From NCBI GenBank assembly GCA_014534235.1, contig JACVRW010000012.1, positions 1-43,633 of the forward strand: a stretch of DNA of 43,633 nucleotides, written 5' to 3'. Positions 22,657 through 34,682 of this stretch are shown here, one piece after another. Made by a program: the position numbers and the translations under genes. The DNA comes from Thermoleophilaceae bacterium (lineage in GTDB: Bacteria > Actinomycetota > Thermoleophilia > Solirubrobacterales > Thermoleophilaceae). The notes beneath the pieces are model-generated. The model was not told where the DNA came from and searched no databases. It was given only the letters and a program-made list of their open reading frames with translations. The first letter of the stretch is position 1. The number at the start of each line of letters is the position of its first letter.

Positions 22657-24471
22657 ATGGAAGCAGTCACCGCCGGCGCCCCCGTAGGCACCGGCTCGAG
22701 GACGATCGCCGACCTGCTGCCGCTCGCGGCCGCCAAGTACGGCAACAAGCCGGCGGTTCGGATCAAGTCCGGCGAGGAGTGGAAGGACGTCTCGTACGCC
22801 GAACTCGGGGAGATCGTCAGAGACGTGGCGCTCGGGCTGATCGGTCTCGGCATCCAGCCGGGCGACAAGGCCTCGATCCTCGCCCACACCCGCCCGGAAT
22901 GGGCCTACGCCTGCTTTGGCATCCTAAGCGCGGGCGGGGTCCTCGTCACGATCTACCAGACCAGCTCCCCGGAGGAGTGCCAGTACGTGCTCGACCACTC
23001 GGACTCTCGGGCCGTGTTCGTGGAGGACACCGAGCAGCTGGCGAAGGTCCGGAAGGTCGAGAACCAGTGCCCCGAGCTCGAGCACGTCATCGTCATGGAG
23101 CCGGGCGAGGGTGACATCGGCGACGCACTCACGCTCGACCAGCTGCGCGAGCGGGGTCGCCGCCGCGATCCCTCGGAGTGGGGAGCCCGCTACGAGGCCC
23201 TCACGCCGGACGACATGTGCCTCTACATCTATACGTCGGGCACGACCGGGCCGCCCAAGGGCTGCCTCCTATCGCACGGCAACTACCGTGCGATCACCGA
23301 CGCCGTCGTGCAGGAATCCGTCCTTCAGCCGGGGGACTGCACCTACCTCTTCCTGCCGCTGGCGCACGCGTTCGCGATCCTGATCCAGTTCGCCACGTTC
23401 GACCTAGGCGTGACGCTCGCCTACTGGTCGCGCGACCCGCAGAAGATCATCGCCGACCTCACCGAGATAAACCCGAGCTTCTTCCCCTCGGTGCCGCGAA
23501 TGTTCGAGAAGATCTACACGCTCGCAACGTCGACCGCGCCCGACAAGGAGCAGCTGCGGAGGGCGGTGGAGGTTGGGGTCAAGGCCCGCCAGCTACGGGA
23601 GGCGGGCCAGGAGGTCCCGCATGAGCTCCAGAAGGCGTTCGACCAGGCCGAGGAGGCGCTCTTCCGCAACGTGCGTGGCCTCTTCGGCCGGAACATCCGG
23701 GAGTGCGTGACCGGCGCGGCCCCCATCGCGCCCGACATCCTGAAGTTCTTCTACGCCTGCGGCGTCCCCATCATGGAGGGCTACGGCATGACCGAGACGG
23801 CCACGGTCGCCACGGTCAACCGGGTCGACGGCAACCAGTTCCGGTTCGGCTCGGTGGGCCGTCCGATGCCGGGCGTGGAGGTCAAGGTCGCCGACGACGG
23901 CGAGGTCCTCATCAAGGGCCCGAACGTCTTCAAGGGCTACTACAAGAACGACGAAGCCACGCGCGGCACGCTGGAGGAGGACGGCTGGCTCCACACCGGC
24001 GACCTCGGCCGCCTCGACGAGGACGGCTTCCTCTACATCACGGGACGCAAGAAGGACATCATCATCACCGCGGGCGGGAAGAACATCACGCCGGCGAACC
24101 TGGAGAACGGGCTCAAGCAAAGCCGCTGGATCTCCCAGGCCATCGTGGTGGGGGACCGTCGGCCGTACCTGATCGCGCTCCTCACGCTCGACCCCGATGA
24201 GGCGCCGGCGCTGGCGCAGGAGCTGCGACTCGACGGCATGCCGGTCGAGGAGATGGCCGAGGACGAGCGGGTTCGGGCCGAGATCCAGAAGGTCGTCGAC
24301 GATGTGAACTCCCACGTGGGACCCGTGGAGCAGATAAAGCGCTTCCGCATCCTGCCGCGCGACCTCTCCCAGGAGACCGGCGAGCTGACCCCGACGCTCA
24401 AGGTCAAGCGCAACGTCGTGCATCAGAAGTACGCCGGGGTGATCGACGAGGTCTACGCGGCGCGTCGCTAG
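22657..24471 (+). CDS. Long-chain fatty-acid--CoA ligase (AMP-forming)
   Basis: Full-length 604-residue adenylating enzyme of the FadD15/long-chain ACS type. The P-loop YTSGTTGPPKG is at 192-202, the GYGMTET motif in the middle, and the hinge GWLHTGDLG and RKKDIIITAGGKNI in the C-terminal lid, which carries the catalytic lysine region. It forms acyl-CoA from free fatty acid, ATP and CoA for beta-oxidation or lipid synthesis. The Shine-Dalgarno (GGGGGAGG) is 5-6 nt before the ATG. No other lipid genes adjoin it. Chain-length preference is inferred from family only. Confidence 0.92.
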   Translation: MEAVTAGAPVGTGSRTIADLLPLAAAKYGNKPAVRIKSGEEWKDVSYAELGEIVRDVALGLIGLGIQPGDKASILAHTRPEWAYACFGILSAGGVLVTIYQTSSPEECQYVLDHSDSRAVFVEDTEQLAKVRKVENQCPELEHVIVMEPGEGDIGDALTLDQLRERGRRRDPSEWGARYEALTPDDMCLYIYTSGTTGPPKGCLLSHGNYRAITDAVVQESVLQPGDCTYLFLPLAHAFAILIQFATFDLGVTLAYWSRDPQKIIADLTEINPSFFPSVPRMFEKIYTLATSTAPDKEQLRRAVEVGVKARQLREAGQEVPHELQKAFDQAEEALFRNVRGLFGRNIRECVTGAAPIAPDILKFFYACGVPIMEGYGMTETATVATVNRVDGNQFRFGSVGRPMPGVEVKVADDGEVLIKGPNVFKGYYKNDEATRGTLEEDGWLHTGDLGRLDEDGFLYITGRKKDIIITAGGKNITPANLENGLKQSRWISQAIVVGDRRPYLIALLTLDPDEAPALAQELRLDGMPVEEMAEDERVRAEIQKVVDDVNSHVGPVEQIKRFRILPRDLSQETGELTPTLKVKRNVVHQKYAGVIDEVYAARR

Positions 24472-24484
24472 CCTGGGCGTCGGC

Positions 24485-24991
24485 GTGCGCCGGTCGGCGC
24501 GCGCCGCTGCCGCGATGGCCAGTAACGACCCCACCAACACCGGCGGCCTGTTCATCGGGCGTCGACCCGGCACTGCGCCGGTGCGCTGGCGCGAGGACGT
24601 CCGCCCGGCATCGCAGCGCCGCCGCCGGGCGGACGCCGTCATCGCCGGCTGCCTCCTCGCCGTCGAGGTGCTGCTCTGCCTCTCGCTCCTCGGCCCCCAG
24701 CCGGCGGGGTGGCTGTGGGTCGGATCCCAGGTCGACTACCTCACCGGATACGTGACCGCCGGTATCGCGGCGACGATGCTCGGCTCCCTCGCCTCGCTGA
24801 TGATCACGATGGCCGTGGCCAAGCGGGTCGATCACGCCTGGAAGCTCGTCCGGCGGGCCGCCGGCCACCGCCAGGAGCGCGGCGCGCTCGAGCGGATCTT
24901 CGCGATCTGCGTCGCGGTGGCGGCGGTGGCGTTCGGGATCTGGTTCTTCATCATCGAGGGACCAGGGCCCACATTCGCCCCGATCATCTGA
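24485..24991 (+). CDS. Three-span membrane protein, unknown function
   Basis: A 168-residue protein. A soluble N-terminal stretch (NDPTNTGGLFIGRRPGTAPV) is followed by hydrophobic segments at about 52-70, 87-111 and 138-159, separated by basic loops (KRVDHAWKLVRRAAGHRQER). It resembles a small family of conserved membrane proteins I recall from Thermoleophilia, without known function. The GTG at 24485 has TAGCCT 10 nt upstream. ATG 24515 is an alternative that gives the natural-looking start MASNDPTNTGG but lacks any upstream signal. The downstream aminotransferase begins 2 nt after its stop, so the two are probably one transcription unit. Confidence 0.7.
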   Translation: MRRSARAAAAMASNDPTNTGGLFIGRRPGTAPVRWREDVRPASQRRRRADAVIAGCLLAVEVLLCLSLLGPQPAGWLWVGSQVDYLTGYVTAGIAATMLGSLASLMITMAVAKRVDHAWKLVRRAAGHRQERGALERIFAICVAVAAVAFGIWFFIIEGPGPTFAPII

Positions 24992-24993
24992 CC

Positions 24994-26082
24994 GTGGGCT
25001 TTCTCGACTACTACCGCCGGTTCGACGACATCGAGCAGGCGGAGCCGAACCTCGAGCGGCGCGCGAGGCGCCGCCGCGAGCGGCGGCTTGCACTGGAGCG
25101 GCTGTCGGAGCTCGACCTGTCCGGCACCGAATGGCCCGACCTGCCGCACTCGGAGATCGTCAACGCCGCGATCGCTCGAGCCCGGGGGCTCGTGAACCAC
25201 TACCCCGACCGGCACGCATCCGTGACCCGGCGCCTGCTCGCCGAGCGCCATGACGTCCCTCCGGAGCGAATAGTGGTGGGCAACGGCGCCGCCGAGCTGC
25301 TCCAGGCCGCGGCGCTCACCCTCCTCCGGCCGGGCGACGAGCTGGTCATGCCGTGGCCCTCGTATCCGCTCTATCCCTTGCTGGCCACACACGCGGGCGC
25401 GACGCCCGTCCCGGTCGAGCACGCCCCGCTGCTCGAGGCGGTGGGCGAGCGCACCCGCGCCATCGTGATCTGCAACCCCAACGACCCGACCGGCACCTAC
25501 CTGCCTGCGGACGAGCTGGGCGGCCTCCTCGCGGCCCTGCCGGAGCACGTTCACGTGCTGGTCGACGAGGCGCTCGTCCACTTCCAGGACGTCGAGGAGC
25601 TCGACGCCTGCCTGCGTCTCGTGGACGCGTTCCCGCGCCTGCTGGTCGTGCGGACCTTCTCGAAGATCTATGGGCTGTCGGGGCTCCGCGCCGGCTACCT
25701 CGTAGGATCGGACGCGCGCCTCCTCGGCGCGGTCGCGCCGGTGCTTGGGGTCAACGCGCTCACCCAGGCGGCCATCGAGCACGCCCTCCGGACGGGCGAT
25801 GCCGAGGTGGAGCGCCGCCGGCGCTCGGTCTCCCGCGAGCGCGCCCGCCTGCTCGACGGCCTGCGAGCACTGGGCGTGGACGCGCACGAGAGCCAGGCCA
25901 ACTTCGCCTGGCTGAGCGCATCCGGTCTTAGCGGCGAAGAGCTCACGAGCCGCCTGCGCCGCCAGGGCGTGATCGTTGCGCCGGGCGGCCCGCTCGGCGC
26001 CGACGACCATGTCCGGGCGAGCGTCCGCGACGGCGATGCGACCGACCGGCTGCTGAGGGCGCTCGAGTACGCGATCGGCTGA
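24994..26082 (+). CDS. Histidinol-phosphate aminotransferase-like PLP enzyme (fold type I)
   Basis: Class I/II aminotransferase of 362 residues. The PLP lysine K224 is in TFSKIYGLSGLRAGY, NPNDPTGT is at 161-168 and the DEA motif at 191-193. HisC/CobD-like architecture is clear. No other histidine gene is nearby, so the substrate could be histidinol phosphate, an aromatic amino acid or threonine phosphate. The N-terminus carries an unusual Arg-rich stretch (ERRARRRRERRLALERL) before the domain. The GTG at 24994 is 2 nt past the stop of the membrane protein, implying coupling. Confidence 0.85.
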   Translation: MGFLDYYRRFDDIEQAEPNLERRARRRRERRLALERLSELDLSGTEWPDLPHSEIVNAAIARARGLVNHYPDRHASVTRRLLAERHDVPPERIVVGNGAAELLQAAALTLLRPGDELVMPWPSYPLYPLLATHAGATPVPVEHAPLLEAVGERTRAIVICNPNDPTGTYLPADELGGLLAALPEHVHVLVDEALVHFQDVEELDACLRLVDAFPRLLVVRTFSKIYGLSGLRAGYLVGSDARLLGAVAPVLGVNALTQAAIEHALRTGDAEVERRRRSVSRERARLLDGLRALGVDAHESQANFAWLSASGLSGEELTSRLRRQGVIVAPGGPLGADDHVRASVRDGDATDRLLRALEYAIG

Positions 26083-26143
26083 GGCGCGCGGCGGCCCGAG
26101 TTCGCCCGGACGCGGCCCCGCCTGCCATATCTCACTGGCTCTA

Positions 26144-26170
26144 CGTTGATCCCAAATATGGGGATCAACG
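26144..26170. repeat. Perfect 10-bp inverted repeat, AT-rich centre
   Basis: CGTTGATCCC (26144-26153) and GGGATCAACG (26161-26170) flank AAATATG in the gap between the aminotransferase and the carboxypeptidase. There is no T-run, and the repeat lies about 97 nt before the next ATG. It could be an operator or an mRNA hairpin at the end of the upstream unit. Confidence 0.6.
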
Positions 26171-26266
26171 CAGAACCCGTGAGGCGACGAGGGCTGGCGG
26201 GGGTCGCGACGACTGTCGATCACTGCACCGCTCCACCGCCGGATCTGCCGTGTTTCAGGTCACTCG

Positions 26267-27505
26267 ATGCGCCGCTTCGCCGTGTTCGTGGCCGCGCTGG
26301 CCTGCGCCACCTTCCCCGCCCAGGCCGGCGCGGCCGCGGACCCTGCGCTCGTCGCAAAGCTCGGCCGCTACATGCGCGCGGCGGGCGCGCAGTCAGGCGC
26401 GTACGTCGTCAACCTCACCGACCAGCAGACCGTCTTCCGCTGGCGGCAGGCGACGCCGCGCATCCTAGCCTCGAACACCAAGCTGTACACCACCGCCACG
26501 GCGCTGGCCCGCTTCGGCACGGAGGGCACCCTCGGTACGGAGGTCCTCGGCACCGGAGCGGTCGACGTTCAGGGGGTGTGGCGGGGCAACCTGTACCTGC
26601 GCGGCGGCGGGGATCCGACCTTCGGCAGCCGCACGTTCACCCGTCGCGCCTACGGCACCGGGGCGACCGTGGAGGACCTGGCACTTGGGCTGGAGGAGGC
26701 CGGGATCCAGCGCGTGACCGGCCGGATCGTTGGTGACGAGTCGGCGTTCGACCCCCTACGCGGCGGACCGGACTCGGGCTACGCGACGTCTGTGTGGGTC
26801 GGGCCCCTGAGCAGCCTGTCGTTCAACCGCGGCCTGGGGGACGAGAGCGGTCGGTCGTTCCAGGTCAACCCCCCGACGTTCGCCGCCGCCCGCCTCGAAG
26901 GCGCGCTCGAGAACCGCGGCATCCGGGTTCGCGGCGCGCCGCGAGCGGGCGTCACCCCTCCCGGGGCGGAGGTGCTGGCGAGCGTCGACTCACCCCCGAT
27001 GACGGATCTCGTGCGGATGACGAACAAACCTTCTGACAACTTCTTCGCCGAGATGCTCCTGAAGGGCCTCGCGCGCCAAGCGAACGGCCGCGGGACCACC
27101 GCCGCCGGCGCCCGGCTCGTCGCCGGGTTTGCCCGGCGCCTCGGCGCGCCCGCCCGGCTGGTGGACGGCTCCGGCCTCTCCCGCGGCAACCGTGCGTCCC
27201 CGCGTCGGGTCGTCCGGTTCCTTGCGGCGATGCAGGCGCGCGACGAGTTCGACGCCCTGTACGCTTCGCTCCCGGTCGCGGGGCGAGACGGCACGCTCCG
27301 TACCCGCATGCGCAGCGGGCCCGCACGCGGGCGCTGCCACGCGAAGACGGGCACCCTCTCGGACGTCAGCGCGCTCTCGGGCTACTGCGAGGCGCGCTCG
27401 GGCGACCTCGTCGCGTTCTCCGTCCTCATGAACGCCGTGTACCCGACCGGCGCCCGCCAGCTCCAGGACCGGATTGCGCACGCTCTCGCGGCGGCGCGTG
27501 ACTGA
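26267..27505 (+). CDS. dacB: D-alanyl-D-alanine carboxypeptidase/endopeptidase (PBP4 type)
   Basis: Exported penicillin-binding protein of 412 residues that trims peptidoglycan stem peptides. A signal peptide (residues 1-23, AQAGAAA end) precedes the S13 catalytic domain. All three active-site motifs are present: SxxK (S69-NT-K72), SDN (256-258) and KTG (360-362). The domain-II/III insertion typical of PBP4 lies between the first two motifs. It is convergent with ligA, 9 nt apart. No Shine-Dalgarno or clear -10 precedes the ATG, so its control may involve the upstream inverted repeat. Confidence 0.9.
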   Translation: MRRFAVFVAALACATFPAQAGAAADPALVAKLGRYMRAAGAQSGAYVVNLTDQQTVFRWRQATPRILASNTKLYTTATALARFGTEGTLGTEVLGTGAVDVQGVWRGNLYLRGGGDPTFGSRTFTRRAYGTGATVEDLALGLEEAGIQRVTGRIVGDESAFDPLRGGPDSGYATSVWVGPLSSLSFNRGLGDESGRSFQVNPPTFAAARLEGALENRGIRVRGAPRAGVTPPGAEVLASVDSPPMTDLVRMTNKPSDNFFAEMLLKGLARQANGRGTTAAGARLVAGFARRLGAPARLVDGSGLSRGNRASPRRVVRFLAAMQARDEFDALYASLPVAGRDGTLRTRMRSGPARGRCHAKTGTLSDVSALSGYCEARSGDLVAFSVLMNAVYPTGARQLQDRIAHALAAARD

Positions 27506-27514
27506 CGCCGGCCG

Positions 27515-30393
<2,879 letters not shown>

Positions 30394-30416
30394 GAGCGAG
30401 GCGGGTTCCAGGGTAC

Positions 30417-31124
30417 TCAGTAGCGGACCGACTCCAGGTAGAGGCCTTGGGCCGGCGCGGTCGCCCCCGCCTCGCTGCGCGGCCTTCCCTCGAGCAGTCG
30501 CCGGAGGCGCTCCGGGTCGGCACCCTCCAGCATCGTCCCGACGAGGATCCGGACCATGTGCCGCATGAACGTGTCGGCCTCGATCCAGAACGCGAGCACG
30601 TCGCCCGGCTCTTCGCGCCACTCGGCGCGCACGACGCTGCGCTCGAAGCGCACGTGGTCCGTGTCGGTCGGGGTGAACGCCGTGAAGTCGTGCGTGCCCG
30701 CGAGCGCCGCGGCACAGGCGTCGAGCGCCTCGCGGTCGAGCGGTCGCGGCCACCAGAGCGCCCGTCCCCGCTCGAACGGGCTCGGGATCGAGCGGGTCAG
30801 CACGCGGTAGCGGTAGATGCGCCCGCGCGCGTCGCGGCGGGCGTCGAACCCCTCGGCGGCCGCGTCGCTCGCCACGGCGCTGACGTCCGCGGGCAGCACC
30901 GCGTTCAGGCTGCGCAGCGCCACCGGCTCCCCGGCGTGGCTCGCCACCTGGCCACGGGCGTGGACGCCGCTGTCGGTCCGTCCCGCCACAGTGAGGTCCA
31001 CCCTGCGGCGCGCGACCGTCGCGAGGGCGTCCTCGACCACGCCTTGCACGCTGCGCAGCCCCGGCTGGCGCGCCCAGCCGGCGAACTCCGAGCCGTCGTA
31101 CTCGAGCAGGAGCCTCGCAGTCAG
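30417..31124 (-). CDS. truA: tRNA pseudouridine(38-40) synthase, CTG start
   Basis: TruA of 235 residues converts U38-U40 of the tRNA anticodon arm to pseudouridine. The catalytic Asp is D51 in AGRTDSGVHARGQ. The conserved N-terminus LLLEYDGSEFAGWARQPGLRSVQ is present only if translation begins at CTG 31124. No ATG, GTG or TTG lies between an in-frame TAA upstream and that motif, and starting at the later GTG (31052) would remove a core strand. The C-terminus (DTFMRHMVRILVGTMLEG) is intact. In many bacteria truA follows rplQ; here they are 8 kb apart, with truA heading surE-ligA. Confidence 0.9.
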   Translation of the reverse strand: MTARLLLEYDGSEFAGWARQPGLRSVQGVVEDALATVARRRVDLTVAGRTDSGVHARGQVASHAGEPVALRSLNAVLPADVSAVASDAAAEGFDARRDARGRIYRYRVLTRSIPSPFERGRALWWPRPLDREALDACAAALAGTHDFTAFTPTDTDHVRFERSVVRAEWREEPGDVLAFWIEADTFMRHMVRILVGTMLEGADPERLRRLLEGRPRSEAGATAPAQGLYLESVRY

Positions 31125-31183
31125 GGCGAACCTAACCGCGCCGGGTTAGCACGTGCCCGGAGTGCTCGACCGCGCCGCGTCGG

Positions 31184-31582
31184 TCACCGCCCCCAGCCCT
31201 CGGGCGGCTCGCGCCGGCCGTCCGTAAGGTGCCAGTACTCGCGGAGCTCCTGGCAGCGTCCGCCGGCGCGGAAGCGCATCAGGAGGCAGCCGGGCAGCGT
31301 GACCTCGCGGCCATCGTCCCGCATCGCCGCCCACCACTCGACCACCACGCGGTTGCCGATTACGATCGGCTCGCCGAACCGGAGGTCGAGCTCCTGCTGC
31401 GTGGAGGTCGCGTCGCGCCAGTACTCGCGGATGGCGTCCAGGCCCACCCGGGGCGGGCGGAAGGGGTCCGAGCGATAGACGGCGTCCTCGGTGAAGAGGT
31501 CGGCGAGCGCGGCGTCGTCGCCTCTCCGCCACGCGTCCGCATAGGCCTCGATCCACTCCCGGACCCAGCAACTGTCGTCCAT
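31184..31582 (-). CDS. SnoaL/NTF2-like domain protein
   Basis: A 132-residue cone-shaped alpha+beta protein. REWIEAYADAWRRGDDAALADLF, VYRSDPFRPPRVGLDAIREYW and the antiparallel sheet through VVVEWWAAM to CQELREYWHLTDG are typical of nuclear-transport-factor-2-like polyketide-cyclase/isomerase folds. It may bind a small hydrophobic ligand; the reaction is unknown. The ATG has TACGCT 8 nt upstream and GGAGGAA between, so either leaderless or leadered initiation could work. It is divergent from the Rrf2 regulator across 47 nt, which may regulate it. Confidence 0.8.
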   Translation of the reverse strand: MDDSCWVREWIEAYADAWRRGDDAALADLFTEDAVYRSDPFRPPRVGLDAIREYWRDATSTQQELDLRFGEPIVIGNRVVVEWWAAMRDDGREVTLPGCLLMRFRAGGRCQELREYWHLTDGRREPPEGWGR

Positions 31583-31590
31583 TTCCTCCG

Positions 31591-31623
31591 AGCGTACCGC
31601 CCGGCCGAGGCGTCGAGGACAAT
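31591..31623. promoter_or_regulatory. Divergent -10 elements between NTF2-like and Rrf2 genes
   Basis: Minus-strand TACGCT (31596-31591) is 8 nt from the ATG at 31582. Plus-strand GACAAT (31618-31623) is 6 nt before the GTG at 31630. Both imply leaderless or near-leaderless mRNAs. Confidence 0.4.
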
Positions 31624-31629
31624 GGAGAA

Positions 31630-32085
31630 GTGCGTGTCTCGGCCAAGGTCGACTATGCGGTTCGCGCGCTGCTCGAGCTGGCGGTGGCAGAGGACGGACC
31701 CGTGAAGGGCGAGCGCATCGCCCAGGCCCAGGACATCCCGCTCAAGTTCCTGGAGAACATCCTGATCGACCTCCGCCACGCGAACATCGTCCGCGCCCAG
31801 CGGGGCGCCGTGGGCGGCTACTGGCTGGCCCGGCCGGCGAACGAGGTCACGCTCGGCGAGATTATCCGAGCCGTGGAGGGCCCGCTGGCGAGCGTCCGCG
31901 GCGAGCCGCCCGAGGACGTGAGCTACAGCGGCTCCGCGGAGCACCTCCGGACGGTGTGGGTCGCGGTGCGGGCGAGCCTGCGGTCGGTGGTGGACGAGCT
32001 GACGCTGGCGGACGTGGTCGCCGACCGGTTGCCGCCGCATATCCGCGAGCTCACCGAGGCGCCGGACGCCTGGCTGCGGCGGTAG
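31630..32085 (+). CDS. Rrf2-family transcriptional regulator (CymR-like)
   Basis: A 151-residue winged-HTH regulator. The N-terminus VSAKVDYAVRALLELA, recognition region IPLKFLENILIDLRHANIV and wing QRGAVGGYWLARPANEVTLG are classic Rrf2. No cysteine occurs anywhere, so it lacks the Fe-S ligands of IscR or NsrR and resembles CymR, which senses cysteine status through a protein partner. It converges with the sulfate-importer operon, 4 nt from the cysA stop. Control of sulfur uptake is therefore the likely role, supported by the candidate operator near sbp. GTG start; no Shine-Dalgarno. Confidence 0.87.
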   Translation: MRVSAKVDYAVRALLELAVAEDGPVKGERIAQAQDIPLKFLENILIDLRHANIVRAQRGAVGGYWLARPANEVTLGEIIRAVEGPLASVRGEPPEDVSYSGSAEHLRTVWVAVRASLRSVVDELTLADVVADRLPPHIRELTEAPDAWLRR

Positions 32086-32089
32086 GTCA

Positions 32090-33055
32090 TTAGGCCGGCT
32101 CGGGCTCCATGGCCCGCTCCTCGGCCGGCCGCAGCCAGACCGTCTGGTCCTCGTCGAGCTCCAGCTCCTCCGCGCGGCCGCGCGTGGTCTGCACCCAGGT
32201 CGAGTCGCCGTCCCCGAGCGACAGCTCCACGCGCACCTCAAAGCCCAGATGGATGACGCGATCGATCGTCGCCTCCACGGCGCCCCTCACCGGCTCGAGG
32301 ATGATCTCCACGTCGTGCGGCCGCAGCCAGCGCTCGCCGAGCGGGGCCACCGGGCCGATGAAGCGCATGACGAACTCGTTCGCCGGGCGCTCGTAGAGGT
32401 CGCGCGGGGAGCCCACTTGCTCGATCACCCCATCGTTCAGCACCACGATCTGCTCCGCCACCTCCATCGCCTCCTCCTGGTCGTGGGTGACGAAGACCGT
32501 GGTCACGTGGACCTCGTCGTGGAGCCGGCGAAGCCAGGCGCGCAGTTCCTTGCGCACGGTGGCGTCGAGCGCACCGAACGGCTCGTCGAGCAGCAAGACT
32601 CGCGGCTGCACGGCCAGCGCACGCGCCAGGGCCATGCGCTGGCGCTGTCCCCCGGAGAGCTGCGCCGGATAGCGGTTCGCGAATCCCTCAAGGTGCACCA
32701 GCCGCAAGAGCTCGTCCACGCGCGCGTCGATCTCGGCCTTCGGCCGTTTCCGGATCGTGAGCCCGAACGCGACGTTCTTCCGGACGGTCATGTGCTTGAA
32801 CGCCGCGTAGTGCTGAAAGACGAAGCCGACGCCCCGCCGCTGCGGCGGCTCGAACGTGGCGTCCGCGCCGCCGATCAACACCCTGCCGGCGTCCGGTTGC
32901 TCGAGCCCGGCGATCACGCGCAGGAGCGTCGACTTGCCGCCTCCGCTCGGCCCGAGCAGGGCGGTCAGTGAGCCGTCGCGCACCTCGAGCGACACGTCGT
33001 CCAGGGCGACGAAGTCGCCGAATCGCTTCGAGACTGAGTCGACGACGATGCTCAT
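32090..33055 (-). CDS. cysA: Sulfate/thiosulfate ABC transporter ATPase
   Basis: ATP-binding subunit of 321 residues energising sulfate import. Walker [10 protein letters not shown] (35-43), signature LSGGQRQR (133-140) and Walker [13 protein letters not shown] (153-164) are intact. A C-terminal regulatory extension (residues about 235-321) contains [13 protein letters not shown] as in CysA proteins. ATG at 33055 overlaps the cysW stop as ATGA, with AGGAGG upstream. It is the last gene of sbp-cysT-cysW-cysA. Its end nearly touches the end of the Rrf2 gene. Confidence 0.93.
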   Translation of the reverse strand: MSIVVDSVSKRFGDFVALDDVSLEVRDGSLTALLGPSGGGKSTLLRVIAGLEQPDAGRVLIGGADATFEPPQRRGVGFVFQHYAAFKHMTVRKNVAFGLTIRKRPKAEIDARVDELLRLVHLEGFANRYPAQLSGGQRQRMALARALAVQPRVLLLDEPFGALDATVRKELRAWLRRLHDEVHVTTVFVTHDQEEAMEVAEQIVVLNDGVIEQVGSPRDLYERPANEFVMRFIGPVAPLGERWLRPHDVEIILEPVRGAVEATIDRVIHLGFEVRVELSLGDGDSTWVQTTRGRAEELELDEDQTVWLRPAEERAMEPEPA

Positions 33056-33849
33056 CCCTGAGCCTCCTTGGGCTTGATCAGGTTCATCGCAAGCAGCGTT
33101 GCCAGTGCCAGCAGAGCCAGCACGAGCGAGGCAGCATATGCACCGGTCTCATCGAACCGCTGGAAGCGGTTCTCCACGAACAGCGTGGCGGTCTCGGTCC
33201 GGCCGGACAGCTTGCCTGACACCACGCTTACCGCGCCGAACTCGCCCAGCGCCCGCGCCGTGGTCAAGACCACGCCATAAGCGACGCCCCAGCGGATCGC
33301 CGGAAGCGTCACCCGGAAGAAGGTCTGGAACCCCCCGGCGCCCAGGGTGGCCGCCGCCTGCTCCTGCTCGGTGCCGATCTCCCGCAGCACCGGGATCACC
33401 TCGCGGACCACGAACGGCAGCGAGATGAACATCGTCGCGAGAATCATGCCCGGCGTGGAGAAGATCACCTGGATGCCCCACTCCGCGAGCCACTCGCCGA
33501 CCCATCCGTCGCGGCGTCCGTAGACGAGCAGCAGGGAGAGACCGACGACGACCGGAGACACCGCGAAGGGCAGGTCCACCATCGCGTTGAGCAGGGCCCG
33601 GCCGCGAAAGCGCTGGCGCACGATCGCGAGCGCGCACAGCACGCCGAAGATCGTGTTGAGCGGCACGGCGACCGCCACCATGACCATCGTGAGGTAAAAG
33701 GCGTGCTGCGCCTCCGGCGTCGTCACGGCCTCCCAGGCCGCGGCGACGCCGTCCTGTAAGGCGTTCACGAAGACGAGCGCCACGGGGATGCCCAAGAGCA
33801 ACGCCAGATAGCCGAGCGCTAGGAAGCGGAGGATGAGCCTATTCCTCAT
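33052..33849 (-). CDS. cysW: Sulfate ABC transporter permease CysW
   Basis: Inner-membrane permease of 265 residues with about six hydrophobic spans beginning at residue 8 ([20 protein letters not shown]). The EAA loop that contacts the ATPase is [29 protein letters not shown] stretch [22 protein letters not shown] is characteristic of CysW. The ATG at 33849 lies inside the end of cysT (11-nt overlap), indicating coupling. The final residues LIKPKEAQG overlap the cysA start. Confidence 0.93.
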   Translation of the reverse strand: MRNRLILRFLALGYLALLLGIPVALVFVNALQDGVAAAWEAVTTPEAQHAFYLTMVMVAVAVPLNTIFGVLCALAIVRQRFRGRALLNAMVDLPFAVSPVVVGLSLLLVYGRRDGWVGEWLAEWGIQVIFSTPGMILATMFISLPFVVREVIPVLREIGTEQEQAAATLGAGGFQTFFRVTLPAIRWGVAYGVVLTTARALGEFGAVSVVSGKLSGRTETATLFVENRFQRFDETGAYAASLVLALLALATLLAMNLIKPKEAQG

Positions 33850-34585
33850 GCCGGAGCGCCTTCTTCGATAGCCAGCCGAAGAACAGCAGTACGACGAGCG
33901 CGACCACCAGCAGTACCACCGACACGGCGGAGGCGCCGATCGGGTTGTCGCTCTCGACCTGGGAGAAGATGAACACCGACGCCGCCTGCGTCTCGAACGG
34001 GATGTTGCCCGTGATCAGGACGAGCGACCCGAACTCCCCGACCGCCCGCGCGAACGCGAGTCCTCCTCCCGCGATGATCGCCGGCAGCAGGTTCGGCAGG
34101 ATGATCCGAAGGAACGCCGTCCGCTTGCCCGCACCAAGAGACTCCGCGGCCTCCTCCATCTCCCTGTCCAGCTCCAGGAGGACCGGCTGCACGGCCCGGA
34201 CCACGAACGGCAGCGTCACGAAGAGCAGCGCGAGCACGACGGACACCTCGGTAAACGCGAGGTTCACTCCGATCGGGCTGTCCGGGCCGTAGAACGCGAG
34301 CAGCGTGAGTCCGGCGACGATCGTGGGCAGCGCGAACGGCAGGTCGATCAGCGAGTTCACGACGCTCCTGCCGCGGAACTCGTCGCGCACGAGCACCCAC
34401 GCGATGAGCGTCCCGGCCACCGCGTTGACGACTACGACTATCAGCGAGGCGGTCAGCGTCAGTCGCAGCGCCGCGACCGCCTGATCGTTCGTCACCGCGG
34501 TCCAGAAGGCATCGAGCCCGCCCTCCGTCGAGCGGACGACGACAGCCGCCAGCGGGATCAGCGCGACGATGCTGAGGTATGCCAT
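33839..34585 (-). CDS. cysT: Sulfate ABC transporter permease CysT
   Basis: Membrane permease pairing with CysW. The visible ATG at 34585 gives 248 residues starting within MAYLSIVALIPLAAVVV. The EAA loop is EEAAESLGAGKRTAFLRIILPNLLPAI, followed by AVGEFGSLVLITGNIPFETQAA. The family usually has some 25-35 more residues: the in-frame upstream codons read ALPIPGAALGRGIA, which matches the conserved LPGxxLGxG lead-in of CysT. No ATG, GTG or TTG serves that region. CTG at 34696, 11 nt inside the end of sbp and after GGGGAAG, would give 285 residues and is a likely true start. Coordinates given are the conservative ATG. Confidence 0.9.
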   Translation of the reverse strand: MAYLSIVALIPLAAVVVRSTEGGLDAFWTAVTNDQAVAALRLTLTASLIVVVVNAVAGTLIAWVLVRDEFRGRSVVNSLIDLPFALPTIVAGLTLLAFYGPDSPIGVNLAFTEVSVVLALLFVTLPFVVRAVQPVLLELDREMEEAAESLGAGKRTAFLRIILPNLLPAIIAGGGLAFARAVGEFGSLVLITGNIPFETQAASVFIFSQVESDNPIGASAVSVVLLVVALVVLLFFGWLSKKALRHEE

Positions 34586-34682
34586 GGCGATGCCCCGGCC
34601 GAGGGCGGCCCCCGGAATCGGGAGCGCTCTCGGCCAGCGGCTCGCGGGCGCCGCGGGAGGGGGAGGCGGCGTCGCTGCCTCG

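Noticed and set aside
24994-26082. Calling the aminotransferase hisC
   Set aside because: No histidine genes nearby and the subfamily cannot be fixed by eye.
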